Positions 17,909 to 25,665 of a DNA stretch of 35,825 bases are shown piece by piece. The stretch comes from Candidatus Alistipes intestinipullorum (GTDB lineage: Bacteria > Bacteroidota > Bacteroidia > Bacteroidales > Rikenellaceae): positions 1 through 35,825 of the forward strand of contig DXGO01000055.1 in the NCBI GenBank assembly GCA_019113885.1. Direction: 5' to 3'. The position numbers and the translations under genes were made by a program. Under the pieces are notes generated by a model. The model was given only the letters and a program-made list of their open reading frames with translations. It ran no database searches and was not told the DNA's origin. Position 1 is the stretch's first letter, and every line of letters begins with the position of its first letter.

Positions 17909-19459
17909 ATGGAGCGCAAGGAGCTGAAATACGACGAACACGCGGTGGCGGAGTTGGCCCGTGACGCCCGGTCGCGGCGCAGCCACGGGACGGAGTCCCC
18001 GGCGTGGGATGCTGTGTCGGGAGGCGGGGGCACGTCGCGCAACGATGCTTTCCGCAGCGACGATTCGCCCCGCGAAGCGTTCCGCGATGGTATGTCCCGG
18101 GCGGATGGCCCGTGGAACGACGCCCGGCCGCGTGACGGTGCTTCATGTGATGCGTCGCGACGCGGGACTTCCGGCTCGGAAGCCTTTCCCCGCGCTGCCG
18201 CGCAGCAGAGCGCCCCGGAGGGCGAACAGCCCAAGTTTCGCCTCTTTACCGGCGACCGTGTGCTGTGGATCATCATCGCCGCCCTGGCGGTGATCTCCGT
18301 GCTGGTGGTCTACTCGTCAACGGCCAAGATGGCCTACGACGCCCACACGGCCCGCACGACGGCCCACTTCCTGCGCCAGCAGCTGATGATCCTGGCCGTC
18401 AGCCTGGTTATCATGATCGCCGTGCAGAAGATCAACTGTCGCATCTACAACCTCTTTGCGCGTCCCTTTTACCTCCTGTCGGTGGCGTTGACCGTTGCGG
18501 TCTACTTCATCGGCGCCACGACCAACGGCGCCGCCCGGTGGTTCCCGATCGGGCCTTTCCAGTTCCAGCCCTCCGAGGCGCTGAAGGTTGCCACGGTCCT
18601 CTTCCTGGCCCGGCAGCTGGCCGGGCGACAATCGAAGATCGACCGCCTCCGCATCGTCCCGAGCTGGAAGTTCTGGACATGGCGCTCGTCGCCCGCCCAG
18701 CGCAAAATCTGGCGCGAGGGAACGTGGCCTATCCTGATGCCCGTCGTCGTGTCGTGTGCGGTCATCTTCCCGGCCCACACCTCCTCGGCCGTGCTGGTCT
18801 TCATCGCCTCGTGGGTGATGATGCTCATCGGCCGCGTGCGCTTCGGTGAGCTGATGAAACTCGTCGGGTGGGCCCTGGCGGGCATCGTGCTGATCATGAC
18901 CCTCAACCTCGGGCGCAGCGAGACCGCCGAGGGCCGTGTCTCGACCTGGATTCACCTCTGGACCCAGTCGCAGACCGAGAAACCCATCGAACATCTCTCC
19001 GATACGGAGCGTTCGATGATCGCCATCCATAACGGCGGCATCCTCGGCGAGGGTGCCGGACAGAGCGCCATGCGCGTGGAGATGATCCATCCCGAGAGCG
19101 ACTATGCCTACGCCTTTTTCGTCGAGGAGTACGGTATTATCCTGGCGGTGGTGTTGCTGATGCTCTACCTGTGGATCTTCTTCCGCGGGATCGAGATCTT
19201 CCAACGGTGCGGAACGGCCTTCCCGGGGCTGCTGGTGCTGGGGTTGGCGTTGCTGATTACCTGCCAGGCGCTGCTGCACATCATGGTGACCGTCAACCTC
19301 ATCCCCGAAACGGGTCAGACCCTGCCGCTCATTTCGCGTGGCGGTTCGTCGGTGCTCTTCACGACCATCGCTTTGGGAATGATTCTCAGCGTGAGCCGCC
19401 AGAACGACGAACAGTCGCACGACCGGCCGAAGAATGAAACCCTTTACGAAAAAGGCTGA
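17909..19459 (+). CDS. ftsW: FtsW/RodA/SpoVE family lipid II polymerase with long N-terminal extension
   Basis: VVYSSTAKMAYD, FIGATTNGAARWFPIGPFQFQPSEALKVA, GQTLPLISRGGSS; about 115 aa of low-complexity charged sequence precede the first TM. Start could be GTG 17906 or ATG 17909. Confidence 0.92.
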   Translation: MERKELKYDEHAVAELARDARSRRSHGTESPAWDAVSGGGGTSRNDAFRSDDSPREAFRDGMSRADGPWNDARPRDGASCDASRRGTSGSEAFPRAAAQQSAPEGEQPKFRLFTGDRVLWIIIAALAVISVLVVYSSTAKMAYDAHTARTTAHFLRQQLMILAVSLVIMIAVQKINCRIYNLFARPFYLLSVALTVAVYFIGATTNGAARWFPIGPFQFQPSEALKVATVLFLARQLAGRQSKIDRLRIVPSWKFWTWRSSPAQRKIWREGTWPILMPVVVSCAVIFPAHTSSAVLVFIASWVMMLIGRVRFGELMKLVGWALAGIVLIMTLNLGRSETAEGRVSTWIHLWTQSQTEKPIEHLSDTERSMIAIHNGGILGEGAGQSAMRVEMIHPESDYAYAFFVEEYGIILAVVLLMLYLWIFFRGIEIFQRCGTAFPGLLVLGLALLITCQALLHIMVTVNLIPETGQTLPLISRGGSSVLFTTIALGMILSVSRQNDEQSHDRPKNETLYEKG

Positions 19460-19492
19460 CAGAACAGTCATTCCGGATTGTTGCTGTTAAGT

Positions 19493-19508
19493 CCCCTCCG
19501 AGGAGGGG
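19493..19508. repeat. Perfect palindrome CCCCTCCGAGGAGGGG followed by ATTTAGGAGAGGG
   Basis: Read directly; resembles interspersed short intergenic repeats. No T-tract directly after the stem. Confidence 0.6.
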
Positions 19509-19611
19509 ATTTAGGAGAGGGTCAGGATTGGATACGCAGCCTGTGGCCTCGGGCAACGGCGGTCGGGGATGCTTTGGCGACCGAAATGTGAAAATATGAA
19601 AATGTAATACG

Positions 19612-20007
19612 ATGGAAGATATTCGTTTGGACAAATACCTTTGGGCCGTGCGGGTGTTCAAGACCCGCAGCGATGCCGCCGACGCCATACGCACCAACAA
19701 GGTCACCGTGAACGGCTCCTATGCCAAACCGTCGCGTGAGGTGAAGATCGGCGACGTGATCGCCGTGCGCAAGCAACAGGTCACCTTCTCCTACAAGGTG
19801 CTCGACCTGGTGTCGAGCCGCCAGCCGGCGAAGAATGTTCCGGCATACTGCCTCAATGTCACGCCGCAGGAGGAGCTCGACAAACTCAACGTCCCGCGCG
19901 AGACGATCTTCGTCTTCCGCGAGCGCGGTACGGGGCGCCCCACGAAGAAGGAGCGGCGCGAGCTGGACTCGCTCATGGACGACCTCTATTACGACGACGA
20001 GGAGTGA
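19612..20007 (+). CDS. S4-domain RNA-binding protein (Hsp15-like)
   Basis: MEDIRLDKYLWAVRVFKTRSDAADAIRTNKVTVNGSYAKPSREVKIGDVI; S4 fold motif, acidic C-terminus. Confidence 0.9.
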   Translation: MEDIRLDKYLWAVRVFKTRSDAADAIRTNKVTVNGSYAKPSREVKIGDVIAVRKQQVTFSYKVLDLVSSRQPAKNVPAYCLNVTPQEELDKLNVPRETIFVFRERGTGRPTKKERRELDSLMDDLYYDDEE

Positions 20008-20056
20008 CCGGCTTCTGCCGCAGGCACAGTGCGGGAGTGAAAAAAGAGCTTGAAAA

Positions 20057-20088
20057 TTTGGCCGTGCAGCCGAAACATCCTACCTTTG
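20057..20088 (+). promoter_or_regulatory. Promoter upstream of MATE leader: TTTG-N20-TACCTTTG
   Basis: TTTG 20057-20060, TACCTTTG 20081-20088. Confidence 0.7.
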
Positions 20089-20182
20089 CCCCTCGAAAGG
20101 AAGTTTTGTAATCCTCATCGGAGGGCAAACACATGCCGGATAAGATGACTGGGTAAAACCACGATGCTTGTCCGGCTTTTTT
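20089..20182 (+). promoter_or_regulatory. Structured leader RNA with kissing-loop potential and terminator; candidate guanidine-IV (mepA motif) riboswitch
   Basis: P1: CCCUC 20090-20094/GAGGG 20121-20125 and AGGA 20098-20101/UCCU 20112-20115 around an internal loop; L1 GUUUUG 20103-20108 is complementary to UAAAAC 20154-20159 in the loop of terminator stem GCCGGAUAAG 20135-20144/CUUGUCCGGC 20167-20176; T6 at 20177-20182; MATE gene follows. Confidence 0.6.
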
Positions 20183-20197
20183 CTTGTTTGGCGCACT

Positions 20198-21556
20198 ATG
20201 GAAAGAGACGCTCTCGATTTGGGTTCCCTGCGAGTGGGGACCCTGTTCCGGAAACTTTTTGTCCCTACGCTGCTGGGGATGGTCAGCATGTCGGCTGTGG
20301 CAGTTGTAGACGGAATCTTCGTTGGCCACGGTGTGGGTAGCGACGGTATCGCGGCCGTCAATATCTGTATTCCGCTGCTGATGATCTTTACGGGTATCGG
20401 ACTCATGGCCGGCGTCGGAAGCTCGGTCGTCTCTTCGATCCACTTCGCCCGTGGACAGGTCAAGGCCGCACGGATCAATGTTACGCAGGCGCTGCTTTTC
20501 GTGACGCTCGTTACTCTTCTCCCTGTGACCGTGATCCTCGCTTTCCCCCGTTTGACGGCATTGTTGCTTGGTTCCTCGGAGCATCTCCTGCCGTTAGTGG
20601 TCGACTATCTCATATGGTTTGTCCCGGGACTCATTCCGCAGTTGTGGATCGCCGTGGGACTCTTCGTCGTACGTCTCGACGGCGCCCCGCGGCTGGCTAT
20701 GTGGTGCAGCGTTCTTTCGGCACTGGTCAACGTCCTGCTCGACTGGCTTTTCATCTTCCCGCTCGGTTGGGGTGTCATGGGTGCCGCCTTTGCCTCGACA
20801 ATCAGCATTGCTACCGGCGGTGTGATTGTCGTTCGCTACCTCACGCACGGCGCCCGGACACTACGTCTCTACCGGCTCAAATGGAGCCGCAAGAGCTTTA
20901 GGCTCACGTTCCGCAACATCGGTTATCAATGTCGTATAGGTTCCTCGGCGCTGCTGGGCGAGATGACCATGGCCGTGCTGCTGTTCACCGGCAACCAGGT
21001 CTTCATGCGCTACCTGGGTGACGCAGGTGTCGGGGCCTTCGGTATCACCTGTTACTACATGCCCTTCATCTTCATGATCGGGAATGCCGTGGCGCAGTCG
21101 GCACAGCCCATTATCAGTTACAGTTTTGGTCGCATGGAGTGGCCGCGGGTCATTGAGGCGCGTCGTATCGCCCTGCTTACGGCTCTTGCCTGCGGGTGTC
21201 TGGTGGCGGCGTGCTTTATCGCGGTGCCGCGTCTTCTCGTGGCCCTCTTTGTCGATCCGGCGGACCCTGCGGCACAGATTGCCATCGACGGATTCCCGCT
21301 TTTTGCCCCGGGGTGTATCTTCTTTGTGGTCAACCTGGCTGCGATTGGCTATTTCCAAAGTCTCGAGCGTCTTGCTCCGGCCACGCTCTTTGCCCTGTTG
21401 CGTGGATTGGTGCTGCTCGTGCCGAGTTTCGTCTTTTTGCCGCAGCTGCTCGGGGTCTCGGGTATCTGGTTTGCCATGCCGCTCTCGGAGTGTCTGACTT
21501 TCCTGTCGATTGTCGGATACGTTGCCATGAGACGTCGGAGGTGTGCCGGGCGGTGA
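20198..21556 (+). CDS. MATE family efflux transporter (MepA-like)
   Basis: About 450 aa, 12 TM-like hydrophobic segments; LGSLRVGTLFRKLFVPTLLGMVSMSAVAVVDGIFVGHGVGSDGIAAVNICIPLLMIFTGIGLMAGVG. The ORF listing uses an upstream TTG (20168) lying in the terminator; ATG 20198 preferred. Confidence 0.92.
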   Translation: MERDALDLGSLRVGTLFRKLFVPTLLGMVSMSAVAVVDGIFVGHGVGSDGIAAVNICIPLLMIFTGIGLMAGVGSSVVSSIHFARGQVKAARINVTQALLFVTLVTLLPVTVILAFPRLTALLLGSSEHLLPLVVDYLIWFVPGLIPQLWIAVGLFVVRLDGAPRLAMWCSVLSALVNVLLDWLFIFPLGWGVMGAAFASTISIATGGVIVVRYLTHGARTLRLYRLKWSRKSFRLTFRNIGYQCRIGSSALLGEMTMAVLLFTGNQVFMRYLGDAGVGAFGITCYYMPFIFMIGNAVAQSAQPIISYSFGRMEWPRVIEARRIALLTALACGCLVAACFIAVPRLLVALFVDPADPAAQIAIDGFPLFAPGCIFFVVNLAAIGYFQSLERLAPATLFALLRGLVLLVPSFVFLPQLLGVSGIWFAMPLSECLTFLSIVGYVAMRRRRCAGR

Positions 21557-21572
21557 TATTCGGAATCCCACA

Positions 21573-21608
21573 AAAAAGAACCGCTCCTCCATCAGGGGGC
21601 GGTTCTTT
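21573..21608. terminator. Bidirectional intrinsic terminator between convergent MATE and lrp genes
   Basis: AAAAGAACCGCTCC...GGGGGCGGTTCTTTT; A and T tracts on both sides. Confidence 0.85.
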
Positions 21609-21758
21609 TCATTTTTGTCTCGACCATTCTTGCCGATAAGCGGAGTGGCGGGGCAGACCTTTATTCGTTCACAAAGTTTCGTTCGAGGGCCTGTCCACCT
21701 TCTCGGCTTTTTTCTCTGCCGCTCCGGTTACCGTGTGGCGGTTCGGCAACAAACGGGG

Positions 21759-22232
21759 TTACTCCTCGATGAAGTCGATGTTCACCTCGCGCTGGAACAC
21801 CTCCTGCAACGAGATGTTCGTCTCCGTGGTGGCGATTCCCTGGATGCGCAGGATGCCGTCGAAAATCGTGTGCATCAGGTGTTCGTTGTCCACGCAGTAG
21901 AGCTTCACCAGAATATTGCCCTTGCCGGTGATGTAGTGGCACTCGACGATTTCGGAGACCTTCTTCAACTCTTCGACCGTACGGGCCTGCAGTTGCGGGT
22001 CCTTAAGCATGATGCTGATGTAGGCACAGACATCGAAGCCCATCACCTTGGGGTCGACGATCAGCCGGCTGCCGAGAATGACTCCAGCTTCATCGAGTTT
22101 GTGGATGCGCTGGTGGATGGCGGCTCCCGAGATGCCGCATTCGCGTGCGATCTCCAGGAAGGGCATGCGGGCGTTCTTGATCAGGAACTTGAGAATCTTG
22201 CGGTCGATTGTGTCCAGTACGGTCTTGGCCAT
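21759..22232 (-). CDS. Lrp/AsnC family transcriptional regulator
   Basis: 157 aa: LDTIDRKILKFLIKNARMPFLEIARECGISGAAIHQRIHKLDEAGVILGSRLIVDPKVMGF. Confidence 0.96.
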   Translation of the reverse strand: MAKTVLDTIDRKILKFLIKNARMPFLEIARECGISGAAIHQRIHKLDEAGVILGSRLIVDPKVMGFDVCAYISIMLKDPQLQARTVEELKKVSEIVECHYITGKGNILVKLYCVDNEHLMHTIFDGILRIQGIATTETNISLQEVFQREVNIDFIEE

Positions 22233-22245
22233 GGCGATAGTCGGT

Positions 22246-23433
22246 TTATTTGATGACGTTCAACTCTTTGCCGATCTTCGTGAAGGCGGCGATGCAGCGG
22301 TCGAGCTGCTCGATGGTGTGTCCGGCGGATACCTGCACACGTATGCGGGCCTGCCCCTTCGGCACGACGGGGTAGTAGAATCCCGTGACGAAGATACCCT
22401 CGTCCTGCAACTTCGCGGCGAAGTCCTGCGACAGCTTCGCGTCGTAGAGCATCACGGCGCAGATGGCCGACTGCGTAGGCTTGATGTCGAATCCGGCGGC
22501 CATCATGCCCTTGCGGAAGTGCTCGACGTTGGCGACCAGGCGGTCGTGCAGCTCGTTGCTCTCGGCAAGCATGCGGAACATCTCGATGCCGGCGCCCACG
22601 ACGGCGGGGGGCAGCGAGTTGGAGAAGAGGTACGGGCGCGAACGCTGGCGCAGCATGTCGATGATCTCCTTGCGGCCGGTGGTGAATCCGCCCACGGCGC
22701 CGCCGAAGGCCTTGCCCAGCGTGCCGGTGAGGATGTCGACCTGTCCGCGGAGGTTGTAGAGTTCGGTGATACCGCGGCCCGTCTTGCCCAGCACGCCGGC
22801 CGAATGGCACTCGTCAACCATTACCAGGGCGTCGTATTTCTCGGCCAGGGCGCAGATCTTGTCGAGCGGTGCGGCGTTGCCGTCCATCGAGAAGACGCCG
22901 TCGGTGCAGATGATGCGGAAGCGCTGTGCCTGGGCCTTCTTGAGGCACTCCTCGAGGTCGGCCATGTCGGCGTTGGCGTAGCGGTAGCGCACGGCCTTGC
23001 AGAGACGTACGCCGTCGATGATCGAAGCGTGATTCAGGGCGTCGGAGATGATTGCGTCCTGCTCGGTGAAGAGCGGTTCGAAGACTCCTCCGTTGGCGTC
23101 GAAGCAGGCGGCGTAGAGAATCGTGTCTTCGGTGCCGAAGTAGTCGGAGATGGCCTTTTCGAGCTCTTTGTGGATGTCCTGGCAGCCGCAGATGAAGCGC
23201 ACGGAGGACATGCCGAAGCCGCGGGCGTCCATGGCGCGTTTCGCGGCGTCGATCAGGCGCTGGTTGTCCGAAAGTCCGAGGTAGTTGTTGGCGCAGAAGT
23301 TCAATACCTTTTTACCTGCAACCTCGATCTCGGCCCGCTGGGGCGAGCAGATGATGCGTTCCCGTTTGTAAAGCCCTGCGGCCTCGATTTCGGCCAGTTC
23401 ATGTTGCAGGTGCTCTTTGATTTTTCCGTACAT
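22246..23433 (-). CDS. kbl: Glycine C-acetyltransferase (2-amino-3-ketobutyrate CoA ligase)
   Basis: 395 aa; KVLNFCANNYLGLSDNQRLIDAAK, GFGMSSVRFICGCQDIHKELE, MVDECHSAGVLGKTGRG, GTLGKAFGGAVGGFTTG; alpha-oxoamine synthase family. Confidence 0.95.
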   Translation of the reverse strand: MYGKIKEHLQHELAEIEAAGLYKRERIICSPQRAEIEVAGKKVLNFCANNYLGLSDNQRLIDAAKRAMDARGFGMSSVRFICGCQDIHKELEKAISDYFGTEDTILYAACFDANGGVFEPLFTEQDAIISDALNHASIIDGVRLCKAVRYRYANADMADLEECLKKAQAQRFRIICTDGVFSMDGNAAPLDKICALAEKYDALVMVDECHSAGVLGKTGRGITELYNLRGQVDILTGTLGKAFGGAVGGFTTGRKEIIDMLRQRSRPYLFSNSLPPAVVGAGIEMFRMLAESNELHDRLVANVEHFRKGMMAAGFDIKPTQSAICAVMLYDAKLSQDFAAKLQDEGIFVTGFYYPVVPKGQARIRVQVSAGHTIEQLDRCIAAFTKIGKELNVIK

Positions 23434-23483
23434 AGCGTATTATCTTTTTTGTTGTGAATGCGCTTTTAAGTGTCGAATTGTTA

Positions 23484-23491
23484 CAAATGTA
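23484..23491 (-). promoter_or_regulatory. -7 element TACATTTG of the kbl-lrp operon
   Basis: Plus caaatgta reads TACATTTG on minus strand, embedded in inverted repeats (23470-23515). Confidence 0.5.
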
Positions 23492-23792
23492 CGACAATTT
23501 TTCGAAAATCGACACATTGCAACCCTTATTTTTTGTGTCCGAGGTTACGGATCGTCAGCCGGATGTTTGAAATGGGTTCGTAGAGGCTCCGTACGGGCCT
23601 GCTCCGGCGAAAGGCGACGGCCGAAACGGAAGACGTCCGAGCATTCGATGTCCGCCTGATTCGGCGAGTGTGCGGCGGCGCGGGAACCCTCCCTGCCGAC
23701 CGGAAAAATGGTAAAACAGCCGACTTGCACCACCGTTCCGTGGTCTCGGTAAATTTTATCCGCTTCGTGCCCGCATGTTCCGAAAAAATTTA

Positions 23793-23800
23793 TATCTTTG
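23793..23800 (+). promoter_or_regulatory. -7 element TATCTTTG upstream of galE
   Basis: TATCTTTG 27 nt before the ATG at 23828. Confidence 0.5.
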
Positions 23801-23827
23801 TTATTCAATCAATCATCTTTGCTACGT

Positions 23828-24856
23828 ATGAAAAAATCGTGTGTCTTGGTGAGCGGCGGTGCCGGTTACATCGGCTCGCACACCACCGTCGAACTGATCA
23901 ATGCCGGCTACGACGTCGTCATCGTCGACAACTTTTCGAACAGCGACATGGGCGCCGTTGAGGGGGTGCGCAAAATCACCGGCGTCGACATCCCCTTCGT
24001 CGAGGTCGACTGCTGTGACCGCGCGGCCTTCCGCAAAGTCTTCGAGGAGTATGAATTCGACTCGGTGATCCACTTCGCCGCTTCGAAGGCCGTGGGCGAG
24101 TCGGTACAGAAACCCCTCGAGTACTACGGCAACAACCTTACGTCGTTCATGAACGTCGTCTCGCTCATGCGTGAATTCGGAAGGCAGAACATCGTCTTCT
24201 CTTCGTCGTGCACCGTCTACGGAGAGCCCGAGAAGCAACCCGTCACGGAGCAGACGCCCCGCAAGCCGGCCACCTCGCCCTATGGCAACACGAAGCAGAT
24301 GTGCGAGGACATCCTGCGTGACTCGCTGGCCGCCTATCCCGGCCTGAAAGGTATCGCCCTGCGTTACTTCAACCCCATCGGTGCCCATCCGTCGGCCCTG
24401 ATCGGCGAGTTGCCGCGCGGCGTGCCGCAGAACCTCGTACCCTATATCACGCAGACGGCCGCCGGTATCCGCGAGTGCCTCTCGGTCTTCGGTGACGACT
24501 ACCCGACGCCCGACGGGTCGTGCATCCGTGACTACATCGACGTCGTCGACCTGGCAAAAGCCCATGTGGCCGCCATCCGTCGCATGATCGAGGACAAGAA
24601 CAAGAGCCCCTACGAGATCTTCAACATCGGCACGGGCCGCGGGGTCTCGGTATTGGAGCTGGTTCACAAGTTCGAGGAGGTCAACCACCTGAAGCTCAAT
24701 TATAAGATCGCGCCGCGCCGTGAAGGTGACATTATCGCCATCTGGGCTGACCCGTCGCTGGCCAACAACGAATTGGGTTGGAAGGCCGAGCGTACGCTCG
24801 ACGAGACCCTCGCTGCGGCCTGGGCTTGGGAGAAGCACGTCCGCGGTATCAAATAA
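23828..24856 (+). CDS. galE: UDP-glucose 4-epimerase
   Basis: MKKSCVLVSGGAGYIGSHTTVELINAGYDVVIVDNFSNS; YGNTK catalytic motif; RYFNPIGAHPSALIGE. Confidence 0.96.
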   Translation: MKKSCVLVSGGAGYIGSHTTVELINAGYDVVIVDNFSNSDMGAVEGVRKITGVDIPFVEVDCCDRAAFRKVFEEYEFDSVIHFAASKAVGESVQKPLEYYGNNLTSFMNVVSLMREFGRQNIVFSSSCTVYGEPEKQPVTEQTPRKPATSPYGNTKQMCEDILRDSLAAYPGLKGIALRYFNPIGAHPSALIGELPRGVPQNLVPYITQTAAGIRECLSVFGDDYPTPDGSCIRDYIDVVDLAKAHVAAIRRMIEDKNKSPYEIFNIGTGRGVSVLELVHKFEEVNHLKLNYKIAPRREGDIIAIWADPSLANNELGWKAERTLDETLAAAWAWEKHVRGIK

Positions 24857-24878
24857 TCCGACGCGCATGTTGCACTCG

Positions 24879-24912
24879 GGACGGGGACTCGCAAGGTCTC
24901 CGTCCTTTTTTT
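24879..24912 (+). terminator. Intrinsic terminator after galE
   Basis: GGACGGGGAC-TCGCAAG-GTCTCCGTCC then T7. Confidence 0.9.
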
Positions 24913-24975
24913 GCTCCAAAGGGCCGGATATCCCTGATTTTTTAGCCTTTGTTTCCTTTTTTCAATTCATTTTCT

Positions 24976-24983
24976 TACCTTTG
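24976..24983 (+). promoter_or_regulatory. -7 element TACCTTTG upstream of rplY
   Basis: TACCTTTG; start codon at 25074, so a leader of about 90 nt. Confidence 0.5.
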
Positions 24984-25073
24984 CAGCCCGAACAGGCGGA
25001 ATTGGGATGCAGCCCGGCGAGGTTGCGTTGAGAACCGCCGAAGGAAACACTTAACTAAAAACTTTTCAACACC

Positions 25074-25646
25074 ATGAAAACCATTTCCGTAAAGGCCGTG
25101 AAGCGCGATGCTTTCGGCAAGAAGGCTGCCAAGACCGTGCGTCGCGAAGGCCTGATCCCCTGCGTATTGTGCGGCAACGGCGAGACCGAGACCTTCTCGG
25201 TGGACCCCCGCGAGATCAAACCCCTGATCTACACCCCCAATTCGTATATCGTCGAGTTTGACGTCGAGGGCAAGAAGGAGCTCGCCGTATTGCGCGAGGC
25301 TCAGTTCCACCCCGTCCGCGAGCAGATCCTCCACATGGACTTCTTCCGCATCGCTGCCGGCAAGCCCGTTTCGATCGCTATTCCGGTGCGTCTGACCGGT
25401 AACGCCGAGGGTGTGAAGGTCGGCGGTAAGCTGACCCTCTCGGCCCGCAAGCTGACGGTGAGCGCCCTGGTCGAGAACCTTCCCGACGAGATCGTCGTGG
25501 ACGTGACCGAGCTGGGTGTCGGCAAAACCATCTTCGTCGGCGACCTGAAGTTCGAGAACCTCAAGTTCGTGACGCCCGCTACGACGGCTGTCTGCGCCGT
25601 ACGTGTCACCCGTGCTTCGCGCGGTGCCGAGGCTGCTGCGAAATAG
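25074..25646 (+). CDS. rplY: 50S ribosomal protein L25/general stress protein Ctc
   Basis: MKTISVKAVKRDAFGKKAAKTVRREGLIPCVLCGNGETETFSVDPREIKPLIYTPNSYIVEFDVEGKKELAVLREAQFHPVREQILHMDFFRI. Confidence 0.95.
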   Translation: MKTISVKAVKRDAFGKKAAKTVRREGLIPCVLCGNGETETFSVDPREIKPLIYTPNSYIVEFDVEGKKELAVLREAQFHPVREQILHMDFFRIAAGKPVSIAIPVRLTGNAEGVKVGGKLTLSARKLTVSALVENLPDEIVVDVTELGVGKTIFVGDLKFENLKFVTPATTAVCAVRVTRASRGAEAAAK

Positions 25647-25665
25647 TCGCTGAGCGATCGCGGTT

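Noticed and set aside
15014-17986. 990-aa minus-strand ORF antisense to mraY/murD
   Set aside because: Overlaps two clearly functional dcw genes; composition is His/Asp/Arg-rich as expected from antisense reading of GC-rich codons.
23545-23790. Cobalamin riboswitch on the minus strand (GGTGGTGCAAGTCGGC looks B12-box-like)
   Set aside because: Lacks the GCCACTG/CCCGC-ACTG core and sits upstream of no B12-related gene in that orientation.
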